Positions 9,678 through 19,357 of a stretch of 64,000 bases of DNA are shown here, piece by piece. Made by a program: the position numbers and the translations under genes. Numbering within the stretch: the stretch's first letter is position 1; every line of letters starts with the position of its first letter. Below the pieces are notes generated by a model. That model made no database searches. It saw only the letters and a list, made by a program, of their open reading frames with translations, and had not been told where the DNA came from. The DNA is from Bombyx mori. Taxonomy: Eukaryota > Arthropoda > Insecta > Lepidoptera > Bombycidae. The stretch lies in contig NC_085117.1 of assembly GCF_030269925.1 (NCBI RefSeq), positions 14,694,731-14,758,730 on the forward strand. The letters run 5' to 3'.

Positions 9678-12560
9678 ATGGCGCAAAAAGGTAGAGAAAA
9701 ACCGTATTCCCTTACGTTAGCATTCTACAATGCTAACGGACTCGCGCGGCAACGCGATCAAATTTTCGAATTCCTCCGCGATAATCTTGTAGATATTCTA
9801 TTAGTGCAGGAAACCTGTCTGAAGCCCTCGCGTCGCGACCCGAAAGTCGCGAATTACGTCATGGTTAGGAATGACAGACTCACCGCCTCCAAAGGCGGGA
9901 CTGCCATTTACTATAGGCGGGCCCTGCACGTTGTCCCTCTCGATACTCCCTCGCTCTCACATATCGAGGCGTCAGTGTGCCGTATCTCGCTGACGGGACA
10001 CCAGCCGATCGTCATCGCATCCGTTTATCTCCCCCCGGACAAGCCCCTTCTGAGCAGTGACATCGAGTCACTGTTCGGCATGGGAGACTCCGTCATCCTG
10101 GCAGGCGATTTAAATTGCCACCACACTAGGTGGAACTGCCACAGTTCAAACATAAATGGTAGGCGTCTCGACGCGTTTATAGACGACCTTACCTTTGAAG
10201 TAGTCGGTCCCCCAACTCCAACATGTTATCCGTATAACATCGCGCTCCGTCCGAGCACTATAGACCTGGCACTGCTGAGGAACGTAACTCTGCGCTTGCG
10301 TTCCATCGAAGCAATGTCAGAGCTCGACTCGGACCACCGACCTGTCGTTATGCAGCTCGGTCGCCCCCACAACCCAGTCACTGTTACGAGGACCATGGTG
10401 GATTGGAATAAGCTGGGCACGTGCCTAGCCGACACCGCTCCGCCAATCCTCCCTTACGGCCCGGATTCGAATCTATCCCCCGAGGACACCGTCGAATCCA
10501 TAAACATCATTACCGATCACATATCTTCCGCGATCATTAGATCTTCTAAAGAAGTCGATGTGGAGGACAGCTTCCACCGCATCAGACTGTCCCCCGATCT
10601 TAGGAATCTCTTAAGAGTTAGGAACGCGGCAATCCGGGCCTACGATCGTCTTCCCACGCATTCAAACCGGATTCGGATGCGTCGTCTACAACGCGAAGTC
10701 CACTCCCGCTTAAGCGACGCGCGTAACGATAATTGGCATAGTTATTTAGAACAACTCGCGCCCTCCCACCAAGCATACTGGCGACTAGCTAGGACTCTCA
10801 AATCCGAAACTATAGCCACTATGCCTCCACTCGTACGCCCTTCAGGCCAACCACCGGCATTCGATGACGATGACAAGGCTGAGCTGCTGGCCGACGCACT
10901 GCAAGAGCAGTGCACCACCAGCACTCAACACGCGGACCCCGAACACACCGAGTTAGTCGACAGGGAGGTCGAGCGCAGAGCTTCCCTGCCGCCCTCGGAC
11001 GCGTTACCCCCCATTACCACCGACGAAGTTAGAGACGCGATCCACAACCTACAACCTAGGAAGGCACCCGGCTCCGACGGCATCCACAACCGCGCGCTTA
11101 AACTCTTGCCAGTCCAACTGATAGCAATGTTGGCTACAATTTTAAATGCCGCTATGACGCACTGCATCTTTCCCGCGGTGTGGAAAGAAGCGGACGTTAT
11201 CGGTATACATAAGCCGGGCAAACCGACAAACGAAACTTCTAGTTACCGTCCGATTAGTCTCCTCTCGACGATAGGAAAAATTTACGAACGGCTCCTTAGG
11301 AAACGCCTCTGGAATTTTGTTACCGCGAACAAAATTCTCATAGACGAACAGTTCGGATTCCGCTCAAAACACTCGTGCGTACAACAAGTGCACCGCCTCA
11401 CGGAGCACATTCTGATAGGACTAAATAGGCGTAAACAAATCCCGACCGGCGCCCTCTTCTTCGACATCGCGAAGGCGTTCGACAAAGTCTGGCACAACGG
11501 TTTAATTTATAAACTATACAACATGGGAGTGCCAGACAGACTCGTGCTCATCATACGAGACTTCTTGTCGAACCGTTCGTTTCGATATCGAGTAGAGGGA
11601 ACTCGTTCTCGTCCCCGTCAACTGACCGCCGGAGTCCCGCAAGGCTCCGCGCTCTCCCCGTTATTATTTAGTTTGTATATCAATGATATACCCCGGTCTC
11701 CGGAGACCCATCTAGCGCTCTTCGCCGATGACACGGCTATCTACTACTCGTGTAGGAAGATGTCGCTGCTTCATCGGCGACTCCAGATCGCAGTAGCCAC
11801 CCTGGGACAGTGGTTCCGGAAGTGGCGAATAGACATCAACCCCACGAAAAGCGCAGCGGTGCTCTTCAAAAGGGGTCGCCCTCCGAACATCACTTCGAGC
11901 ATCCCACTCCGTAGTAGGCGCGCAAACACCTCCGCCGTTAGTCCCATCACTCTCTTTGGCCAGCCCATTCCGTGGGTCTCGAAGGTCAAATATCTAGGCG
12001 TCACCCTCGACAGAGGGATGACATTCCGTCCCCATATAAAAACGGTACGCGACCGCGCCGCGTTTATTCTAGGACGACTCTATCCAATGCTTTGTAGTCG
12101 AAGCAAACTGTCCCTCCGCAATAAGGTAACTCTCTACAAAACTTGCATACGCCCCGTCATGACGTATGCAAGCGTAGTGTTCGCTCACGCAGCCCGCACC
12201 AACTTGAAATCCCTTCAGGTTATTCAATCACGATTCTGCAGGATAGCCGTCGGAGCGCCTTGGTTCCTTAGGAATGTGGATCTCCACGACGACCTGGAGC
12301 TCGACTCTCTTAGTAAGTATCTACAGTCGGCATCGCTGCGCCATTTTGAGAAGGCGGCACGACATGAGAACCCTCTCATCGTAGCCGCTGGAAATTACAT
12401 ACCCGACCCAGTAGACCGAATGGTAAACCGTCGACGTCGCCCAAAGCACGTCATTACGGATCCTCCTGATCCATTAACGGTGCTTTTAGGCACCACAAGC
12501 ACCGGTCACCGTCCTCGTCGAACCCGTCGCTTGCGACGAAGGGCTCGACGAGCGAACTAA
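9678..12560 (+). CDS. LINE copy A ORF2, endonuclease and reverse transcriptase
   Basis: The 960-residue protein nicks the target and copies the element RNA. The APE-type endonuclease shows YNANG (17-21), QET (44-46), GDLN (143-146) and SDHRPV (218-223). The reverse transcriptase shows KAPGSDGI near 462, FDIAKAFD near 595, GVPQGSALSP near 652 and the catalytic FADD at 682-685. A basic C-terminus ends RRLRRRARRAN. No stop or frameshift is present. ORF1 and ORF2 do not overlap; 18 bases separate them, so ORF2 may depend on reinitiation. The protein is nearly identical to that of copy B. Confidence 0.95.
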   Translation: MAQKGREKPYSLTLAFYNANGLARQRDQIFEFLRDNLVDILLVQETCLKPSRRDPKVANYVMVRNDRLTASKGGTAIYYRRALHVVPLDTPSLSHIEASVCRISLTGHQPIVIASVYLPPDKPLLSSDIESLFGMGDSVILAGDLNCHHTRWNCHSSNINGRRLDAFIDDLTFEVVGPPTPTCYPYNIALRPSTIDLALLRNVTLRLRSIEAMSELDSDHRPVVMQLGRPHNPVTVTRTMVDWNKLGTCLADTAPPILPYGPDSNLSPEDTVESINIITDHISSAIIRSSKEVDVEDSFHRIRLSPDLRNLLRVRNAAIRAYDRLPTHSNRIRMRRLQREVHSRLSDARNDNWHSYLEQLAPSHQAYWRLARTLKSETIATMPPLVRPSGQPPAFDDDDKAELLADALQEQCTTSTQHADPEHTELVDREVERRASLPPSDALPPITTDEVRDAIHNLQPRKAPGSDGIHNRALKLLPVQLIAMLATILNAAMTHCIFPAVWKEADVIGIHKPGKPTNETSSYRPISLLSTIGKIYERLLRKRLWNFVTANKILIDEQFGFRSKHSCVQQVHRLTEHILIGLNRRKQIPTGALFFDIAKAFDKVWHNGLIYKLYNMGVPDRLVLIIRDFLSNRSFRYRVEGTRSRPRQLTAGVPQGSALSPLLFSLYINDIPRSPETHLALFADDTAIYYSCRKMSLLHRRLQIAVATLGQWFRKWRIDINPTKSAAVLFKRGRPPNITSSIPLRSRRANTSAVSPITLFGQPIPWVSKVKYLGVTLDRGMTFRPHIKTVRDRAAFILGRLYPMLCSRSKLSLRNKVTLYKTCIRPVMTYASVVFAHAARTNLKSLQVIQSRFCRIAVGAPWFLRNVDLHDDLELDSLSKYLQSASLRHFEKAARHENPLIVAAGNYIPDPVDRMVNRRRRPKHVITDPPDPLTVLLGTTSTGHRPRRTRRLRRRARRAN

Positions 12561-12573
12561 CCCATAGACACAG

Positions 12574-12624
12574 CCCACTGAGTTTCTCGCCGGATCTTCT
12601 CAGTGGGTCGCGTTTCCGATCCGG
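12574..12624 (+). promoter_or_regulatory. Predicted H-type pseudoknot in the LINE 3' UTR
   Basis: Stem 1 pairs 12574-12582 (CCCACTGAG) with 12599-12607 (CTCAGTGGG). Stem 2 pairs 12590-12596 (CCGGATC), which lies in the loop of stem 1, with 12618-12624 (GATCCGG) downstream. This interleaving is the H-type pattern. The same four segments are intact in copy B (17950-18000) and in the truncated copy at 2306. The reverse transcriptase may use it to recognise the RNA 3' end; that role is inferred. Confidence 0.6.
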
Positions 12625-12772
12625 TGGTAGATTCAGCGAAGCACTGCTCTTGCTAGGGTCAGTGTTAGCAACTCTCCGGTTGAGCCCCGCGAGCTCACCT
12701 ACTAACGTTAGGATGAAGCTGAAATAGCCTCTCAAGGCTATCAGCATAGGTAGGGAAAAAAAAAAAAAAAAA

Positions 12773-12821
12773 CATCTCGTCTGCTGCCTTCGGGCAGCAG
12801 ACGAGATGCGGTTGAAGCACT
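12773..12821. repeat. Junction hairpin between LINE copies A and B
   Basis: 16-bp perfect arms (12773-12788 and 12793-12808) close on TTCG. The left arm contains the 3' target duplication of copy A (12773-12784). The 13-bp target duplication of copy B, CTGCCTTCGGGCA, lies at 12784-12796 and again at 18153-18165. From 12797 to 12821 the sequence is the exact reverse complement of host flank 7446-7470. Confidence 0.92.
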
Positions 12822-13415
12822 CACGACTCGGTCGCATTCTCGCTCACGACTCATTCTCGCTCACGACTCGGTCGTGCGCGGACGTGCTTTCCGATCCGTG
12901 GCCCGCTTGCGAGCTGCGTCTCTGAACTCACAGCTGTGCTCGACAGTTTAGTGACCGTGAATACATTCTCGTTTACGACTCGGTTGTGTGTGAACGTGCC
13001 TTCCAATCCGTTGGTCGCTTGCGACCTACGCATCGGAATACACATTTGTGCGTGATAGTGTTGTGACCGTGAATACCCACCTCATACCAACTGTCTTTTT
13101 CAAGGCAACCAATCGCTACGATCAGGCTTCCTGTGGCACTCACAGGCTAGCGATTTCCTAACCCTTCCCAAAACAACAGTCTTTTTCAAGACTAGACCCC
13201 CGCTCGCGATTCTGCCTGCTGTAGCACTATACAGCCCGAGCGGGTTCCTTTCCTTTTCCCCGCCGATTGCCGTTTTCACGGCATAGGCATTCCCCCCCCC
13301 TGCTCCTTGCTGTCCTGCAGCACAGGGGGGTTACAAATCCTATCCGGGGCCTCGCCTTTCGGCGAGTTCAACAAAAGTCCCGGGGCCGCCCCCCCCGGGC
13401 AAGAAGCAAGAAGAT

Positions 13416-15035
13416 ATGGAAGAAAGTGAAAGTGTCAGTGACATTGTCGGGTTCCTCCGGGATAGGTACCCGTCAATTAGGGCCGAATATCTCAGTTATA
13501 GGGCCTCTCGTGGCAATCCCTCCCCCCCCGCGTCCGTCGCCGCGTATTTCAACCGTGCCTCGGAGGCACGCCGCGCGCCCCCCGCCGCCGCGATAAGTTC
13601 GAGCGCACGTTCCGACGATGCGACTCACGAAGCGCCTAGCGCTACCCCCACCCCCGCGCCCGCGTCGGTTACGTCATCACGCGCTACGTCCGCCGCGACC
13701 TCGATCGTTTCAAGTTCAGGCTCCGATACCGAATCGGAGATGGATTTCGAATCCGCGTCAAGCCCTCAGCCTGGAACTTCGGATGGGTTTCAAACCGTAA
13801 CGCGCGGTAAAAAGCGTACTCGCGCCGTGGAGTCCCGGAGCTCCACGACGAAGCAGACAAAATCCGCGTCCGCCTCTCGACCGAAAGTAGTAATTACACC
13901 GGAGTCGGACTCCGCGCGCCGCGTAACCCCACCGCCGCGTCCCAAGCCCGCGCCCGCTCCCAAAGTAGTTGCCCCGCCCCCGCTGATACTTCAAGAGAAG
14001 ACAGCGTGGAATCGCGTGTCCCAGGCCCTTCAGGCAAATAAAATTAACTACACCCATGCGCGTAACGTCGCGCATGGGATTCAGATCAAGGTCGCAACGC
14101 CGGGCGACCATAGGGCCCTCTCAGCATACCTCCGAAAGGAGAACATAGGTTTCCACACCTATGCTCTTCAGGAGGACCGCGAGCTCCGCGTAGTAATACG
14201 CGGAGTCCCTAAGGAGCTAGAAATAGACTACATTAAGGAGGATCTGACCGCTCAGGCCCTCCCGATAGTTAGTGTGCACCGGATGCACAGCGGGCGGGGC
14301 AAACAGCCCTATAATATGATACTCGTGGCGTTAGAACCCACCCCGGAGGCCAAAAAGAAGATCGCATGTCTCACGACAATTTGCGGCCTATCCGGGATCT
14401 CGATCGAAGCCCCCCATAAACGTGGCACTCCCGGGCAGTGCTACAGATGCCAACTCTATGGCCACTCGGCGCGTAATTGCCACGCGCGCCCCCGCTGCGT
14501 GAAATGCCTCGGCGATCACGCTACGTTAGATTGCGTTAGAGATAGGGAAACCGCGACCGAACCTCCCAGCTGTGTCCTATGCCTTAAGCAAGGGCACCCC
14601 GCGAACTACCGTGGATGCCCTAGGGCTCCGCGAAAACGTCCAACCCACCCGGCTCCGCGAACCGTCGGCCCAAAGACTTCGGCACCTTCAGTGCCGAAAC
14701 CCGCCTTCGTGCCGGCTGCAGTTCCCACGGTCTCGGCGTGGAAAAAGCCGCTGCCGTATACGAAGGCAGGAACGGAAACCGCACCCCCGCCCCCGCTCGT
14801 GACACGCCCCGCGCCCCAGCCCCTGCTCGCACATCGCCCCGCGCCCGCGTTCCGTCCCCCGCAACCCTCTGCCGTCAACGACTTCGCGCTCGTGCGTGAC
14901 TTCGTCACCGCGGTCAACTTCGACCGTCTGCGATCGTTCGCAGACGCGATACGTAGGTCGGTAACCCCCGAACAGCGGCTCGCGGCCGCATTCGATCACA
15001 TGGACGTCTACGAGTCCGTGTCGCGTACGTTATAA
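13416..15035 (+). CDS. LINE copy B ORF1, gag-like RNA-binding protein
   Basis: This 539-residue partner of the copy A protein has the same domain order: Ser/Ala/Pro-rich N-terminus, pre-knuckle segment and three CCHC-type knuckles. It differs by scattered substitutions, most clearly in the first 15 residues, where copy A has three extra residues. Intact and probably functional as the particle protein. Confidence 0.92.
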   Translation: MEESESVSDIVGFLRDRYPSIRAEYLSYRASRGNPSPPASVAAYFNRASEARRAPPAAAISSSARSDDATHEAPSATPTPAPASVTSSRATSAATSIVSSSGSDTESEMDFESASSPQPGTSDGFQTVTRGKKRTRAVESRSSTTKQTKSASASRPKVVITPESDSARRVTPPPRPKPAPAPKVVAPPPLILQEKTAWNRVSQALQANKINYTHARNVAHGIQIKVATPGDHRALSAYLRKENIGFHTYALQEDRELRVVIRGVPKELEIDYIKEDLTAQALPIVSVHRMHSGRGKQPYNMILVALEPTPEAKKKIACLTTICGLSGISIEAPHKRGTPGQCYRCQLYGHSARNCHARPRCVKCLGDHATLDCVRDRETATEPPSCVLCLKQGHPANYRGCPRAPRKRPTHPAPRTVGPKTSAPSVPKPAFVPAAVPTVSAWKKPLPYTKAGTETAPPPPLVTRPAPQPLLAHRPAPAFRPPQPSAVNDFALVRDFVTAVNFDRLRSFADAIRRSVTPEQRLAAAFDHMDVYESVSRTL

Positions 15036-15053
15036 AATCTTTACCGGTAACCA

Positions 15054-17936
15054 ATGGCGCAAAAAGGTAGAGAAAAACCGTATTCCCTTACGTTAGCATT
15101 CTACAATGCTAACGGACTCGCGCGGCAACGCGATCAAATTTTTGAATTCCTCCGCGACAATCTTGTAGATATTCTATTAGTGCAGGAAACCTGTCTGAAG
15201 CCCTCGCGTCGCGACCCGAAAGTCGCGAATTACGTCATGGTTAGGAATGACAGACTCACCGCCTCCAAAGGCGGGACTGCCATTTACTATAGGCGGGCCC
15301 TGCACGTTGTCCCTCTCGATACTCCCTCGCTCTCACATATCGAGGCGTCAGTGTGCCGTATCTCGCTGACGGGACACCAGCCGATCGTCATCGCATCCGT
15401 TTATCTCCCCCCGGACAAGCCCCTTCTGAGCAGTGACATCGAGTCACTGTTCGGCATGGGAGACTCTGTCATCCTGGCAGGCGATTTAAATTGCCACCAT
15501 ACTAGGTGGAACTGCCATCGAACAAACGTTAACGGTAGGCGTCTCGACGCGTTTATAGACGACCTCACCTTTGAAATAGTCGGTCCCCCAACTCCAACAT
15601 GTTATCCGTATAACATCGCGCTCCGTCCAAGCACTATAGACCTGGCATTGCTTAGGAACGTAACTCTGCGCTTGCGTTCCATCGAAGCAATGTCAGAGCT
15701 CGACTCAGACCACCGACCTGTCGTTATGCAGCTCGGTCGCCCTCACAACCCAGTCACTGTTACGAGGACCATGGTGGATTGGAATAAGCTGGGCACGTGC
15801 CTAGCCGACGCCGCTCCGCCAATCCTCCCTTACGGCCCGGATTCGAATCCATCCCCCGAGGACACCGTCGAATCCATAAACATCATTACCGATCACATCT
15901 CTTCCGCGATCATTAGATCTTCTAAAGAAGTCGATGTGGAGGACAGCTTCCACCGCATCAGACTGTCCCCCGATCTTAGGAATCTCTTAAGAGTTAGGAA
16001 CGCGGCAATCCGGGCCTACGATCGTCTTCCCACGCATTCAAACCGGATTCAGATGCGTCGTCTACAACGCGAAGTCCACTCCCGCTTAAGCGACGCGCGT
16101 AACGATAATTGGCATAGTTATTTAGAACAACTCGCGCCCTCCCACCAAGCATACTGGCGACTAGCTAGGACTCTCAAATCCGAAACTACCGCTACTATGC
16201 CTCCCCTCTTACGCCCTTCAGGCCAACCACCGGCATTCGATGACGATGACAAGGCTGAGCTGCTGGCCGATGCACTGCAAGAGCAGTGCACCACCAGCAC
16301 TCAACACGCGGACCCCGAACACACCGAGTTAGTCGACAGGGAGGTCGAGCGCAGAGCTTCCCTGCCGCCCTCGGACGCGTTACCCCCCATTACCGCTGAC
16401 GAAGTTAGAGACGCGATCCACAACCTCCAACCTAGGAAGGCACCAGGCTCCGACGGCATCCACAACCGCGCGCTAAAATTTTTGCCAGTCCAACTGATAG
16501 CAATGTTGGCTACAATTTTAAATGCCGCTATAACGCACTGCATCTTTCCCGCGGTGTGGAAAGAAGCGGACGTTATCGGTATACATAAGCCGGGCAAACC
16601 GAGAAACGAAACTTCTAGTTACCGTCCGATTAGTCTCCTCTCGACGATAGGAAAAATTTACGAACGTCTCCTTAGAAAACGCCTCTGGGATTTTGTTACC
16701 GCGAACAAAATTCTCATAGACGAACAGTTCGGATTCCGCTCAAAACACTCGTGCGTACAACAAGTGCACCGCCTCACGGAGCACATTCTGATAGGGCTAA
16801 ATAGGCGTAAACAAATCCCGACCGGCGCCCTCTTCTTCGACATCGCGAAGGCGTTCGACAAAGTCTGGCACAACGGTTTAATTTACAAACTGTACAACAT
16901 GGGAGTGCCAGACAGACTCGTGCTCATCATACGAGACTTCTTGTCGAACCGTTCGTTTCGATATCGAGTAGAGGGAACTCGTTCTCGTCCCCGTCAACTG
17001 ACTGCCGGAGTCCCGCAAGGCTCCGCGCTCTCCCCGTTATTATTTAGTTTGTATATCAATGATATACCCCGGTCTCCGGAGACCCATCTAGCGCTCTTCG
17101 CCGATGACACGGCTATCTACTACTCGTGTAGGAAGATGTCGCTGCTTCATCGGCGACTCCAGATCGCAGTAGCCACCATGGGACAGTGGTTCCGGAAGTG
17201 GCGAATAGACATTAACCCCACGAAAAGCGCAGCGGTGCTCTTCAAAAGGGGTCGCCCTCCGAACATCACTTCGAGCATCCCACTCCGTAGTAGGCGCGCA
17301 AACACCTCCGCCGTTAGTCCCATCACTCTCTTTGGCCAGCCCATACCGTGGGTCTCGAAGGTCAAATATCTAGGCGTCACCCTCGACAGAGGGATGACAT
17401 TCCGTCCCCATATAAAAATGGTACGCGACCGCGCCGCGTTTATTCTAGGACGACTCTATCCAATGCTTTGTAGTCGAAGCAAACTGTCCCTCCGTAATAA
17501 GGTAACTCTCTACAAAACTTGTATACGCCCCGTCATGACGTATGCAAGCGTAGTGTTCGCTCACGCAGCCCGCACCCACTTGAAATCCCTTCAGGTTATT
17601 CAATCACGATTCTGCAGGATAGCCGTCGGAGCGCCTTGGTTCCTTAGGAATGTGGATCTCCACGACGACCTGGAGCTCGACTCTTTTAGTAAGTATCTAC
17701 AGTCGGCATCGCTGCGCCATTTTGAGAAGGCGGCACGACATGAGAACCCTCTCATCGTAGCCGCTGGAAATTACATACCCGACCCAGTAGACCGAATGGT
17801 AAACCGTCGACGTCGCCCAAAGCACGTCATTACGGATCCTCCTGATCCATTAACGGTGCTTTTAGGCACCACAAGCACCGGTCACCGTCCTCGTCGAACC
17901 CGTCGCTTGCGACGAAGGGCTCGACGAGCGAACTAA
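15054..17936 (+). CDS. LINE copy B ORF2, endonuclease and reverse transcriptase
   Basis: The 960-residue protein has the same length as in copy A and differs at only a small number of residues (for example SSNI versus RTNV after residue 155). All endonuclease motifs (QET, GDLN, SDHRP) and RT motifs (FDIAKAFD, GVPQGSALSP, FADD) are kept, so no inactivating change is visible. ORF1 ends 18 bases upstream, as in copy A. Confidence 0.95.
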   Translation: MAQKGREKPYSLTLAFYNANGLARQRDQIFEFLRDNLVDILLVQETCLKPSRRDPKVANYVMVRNDRLTASKGGTAIYYRRALHVVPLDTPSLSHIEASVCRISLTGHQPIVIASVYLPPDKPLLSSDIESLFGMGDSVILAGDLNCHHTRWNCHRTNVNGRRLDAFIDDLTFEIVGPPTPTCYPYNIALRPSTIDLALLRNVTLRLRSIEAMSELDSDHRPVVMQLGRPHNPVTVTRTMVDWNKLGTCLADAAPPILPYGPDSNPSPEDTVESINIITDHISSAIIRSSKEVDVEDSFHRIRLSPDLRNLLRVRNAAIRAYDRLPTHSNRIQMRRLQREVHSRLSDARNDNWHSYLEQLAPSHQAYWRLARTLKSETTATMPPLLRPSGQPPAFDDDDKAELLADALQEQCTTSTQHADPEHTELVDREVERRASLPPSDALPPITADEVRDAIHNLQPRKAPGSDGIHNRALKFLPVQLIAMLATILNAAITHCIFPAVWKEADVIGIHKPGKPRNETSSYRPISLLSTIGKIYERLLRKRLWDFVTANKILIDEQFGFRSKHSCVQQVHRLTEHILIGLNRRKQIPTGALFFDIAKAFDKVWHNGLIYKLYNMGVPDRLVLIIRDFLSNRSFRYRVEGTRSRPRQLTAGVPQGSALSPLLFSLYINDIPRSPETHLALFADDTAIYYSCRKMSLLHRRLQIAVATMGQWFRKWRIDINPTKSAAVLFKRGRPPNITSSIPLRSRRANTSAVSPITLFGQPIPWVSKVKYLGVTLDRGMTFRPHIKMVRDRAAFILGRLYPMLCSRSKLSLRNKVTLYKTCIRPVMTYASVVFAHAARTHLKSLQVIQSRFCRIAVGAPWFLRNVDLHDDLELDSFSKYLQSASLRHFEKAARHENPLIVAAGNYIPDPVDRMVNRRRRPKHVITDPPDPLTVLLGTTSTGHRPRRTRRLRRRARRAN

Positions 17937-18152
17937 CCCATAGACACAGCCCACTGAGTTTCTCGCCGGATCTTCTCAGTGGGTCGCGTTTCCGATCCGG
18001 TGGTAGATTCTGCGAAGCACTGCTCTTGCTAGGGTCAGTGTTAGCAACTCTCCGGTTGAGCCCCGCGAGCTCACCTACTAACGTTAGGGTGAAGCTGAAA
18101 TAGCCTCTCAAGGCTATCAGCATAGGTTTATAAAAAAAAAAAAAAAAAAAAA

Positions 18153-18165
18153 CTGCCTTCGGGCA
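18153..18165 (+). repeat. 3' target-site duplication of LINE copy B
   Basis: CTGCCTTCGGGCA repeats 12784-12796 exactly and follows the A-tail directly. Host sequence resumes with AGGTCAGGCCGGGCGCG, a short CpG-rich stretch that was once continuous with 7340-7470. Confidence 0.88.
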
Positions 18166-19181
18166 AGGTCAGGCCGGGCGCGTTGTTATTGCTGTCACAA
18201 AGATATCAAATACCTACATAATTCGATCTGATCAATTGTACGAATTCATGACACGTATTTATTGACCAATAATTAGTGATTATATTATTTTTAGTACACA
18301 GGCATAACAAAACACACTTTGATTTTCCATTTGCAAAAAAATTTAGGACTCATATTGATTCCACATCAAAGTTTACGTAGTTCAGTGTAATAATTACTTT
18401 CAGTTTGTTGGTAATGCACTAACTGACGTGGTTGCGCGATTATTTATAAAGTTTTAGTACAATTACAATTTAGTACAATAGTACCCGTCCAGAATTAGAT
18501 CTTTGTCCTAGTTTTTGCCACACAAGCTGTTTTCCACCCCACGTGACTAGAGTCAAATACTAATAAACTGACGATCACTTTATTGATTGTTAAAGTTTTC
18601 TTTATAACGAGCACCATACACTATTCGACAATGGCAATATAATTATTTGTATAGTTAAAAAAATATTGGTATTTTTCTACTCTACTTATATTGCATATAA
18701 CCAAGTAATTTCGGTTTCTTTCTTCACAAGTTTTATTATCTTTTGAGAATTTAGTTATAGGTTTAGTATAAAAATACTTATGGATAGGAATTTTTAAGTT
18801 ACGACGTTCACCGCCCATTTGAGATTGAAATATTAATATTAATTGATAAATTTTCTCACATGTGGGTTATATTTCAGAATACCACCACTCATGATGTACC
18901 TACTCGACATCCTGCAGTGAAACTACAAAAGATATAGAGACCATATAGCTAAATTTTACGTGTACTATTTGACGATTTTATAAATACGACGCTTGTCATA
19001 AACATATAAGAAAATCATCTATTAATCTTGTATTTACCGATGTTAGCATCTCTGTATGTTTGTCGTCTATGCGTTTATAAACTATTCATCCGCATAAGAT
19101 GATACTTGGTACAATTGTTGTTATCACTCTAGAGAAGGTAATAGAACCATAAACGTACGATAGGTCGTGCGCAAGTAAGTT
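18166..19181. other. Host sequence with no gene seen
   Basis: After about 20 CpG-rich bases the sequence is AT-rich and no exon or RNA gene was recognised. A dispersed repeat at about 19051-19130 (TCTATGCGTTTATAAACTAT) recurs in the same orientation at 19445-19525, flanking the foldback element between them. Confidence 0.45.
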
Positions 19182-19357
19182 CAGTTTGCTTAGTGCGAGT
19201 TTTTTAACGTTCTCGATAGCGTAAAAGTTAACTCAAGTTTGTATGGAGGTGGAACGTTTGCCTACGTTTGCCGCAAAGGGGGCTGTTACAACTGCATACA
19301 AATTTGAGTTAAATTTTACGCTATCGAGAACGTTAAAAAGTAGCACTAAGCACACTG
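19182..19357. mobile_element. Foldback MITE with long inverted arms
   Basis: The arms are roughly 60 bases (starting CAGTTTGCTTAGTGCGAG on the left and ending GCACTAAGCACACTG on the right) and share the core AACGTTCTCGATAGCG. A centre of about 60 bases separates them. A half copy with the same centre and right arm is at 37115-37224. No clear target duplication was found. Confidence 0.7.

Larger units (their letters stand above)
7471..12772 (+). mobile_element. Full-length jockey-like non-LTR retrotransposon, copy A
   Basis: The element has a structured 5' UTR (7471-8030), ORF1 (8031-9659), ORF2 (9678-12560), a 3' UTR of about 195 bases and a 17-base A-tail (12756-12772). It is flanked by the 12-bp duplication CATCTCGTCTGC. 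Both ORFs are open, so the copy may be competent for movement by target-primed reverse transcription. Clade assignment to jockey rests on the two-ORF layout, the CCHC gag-like ORF1, the APE-type endonuclease and the RT. It is a near twin of copy B to its right. Confidence 0.93.
12797..18152 (+). mobile_element. Full-length jockey-like non-LTR retrotransposon, copy B
   Basis: The layout is the same as copy A: 5' UTR to 13415, ORF1 13416-15035, ORF2 15054-17936, a 3' UTR and a 21-base A-tail (18132-18152). It is flanked by the 13-bp duplication CTGCCTTCGGGCA. The first 25 bases are an inverted piece of host flank, followed by an irregular start in which ATTCTCGCTCACGACTC occurs twice. Both ORFs are open. 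Confidence 0.93.
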
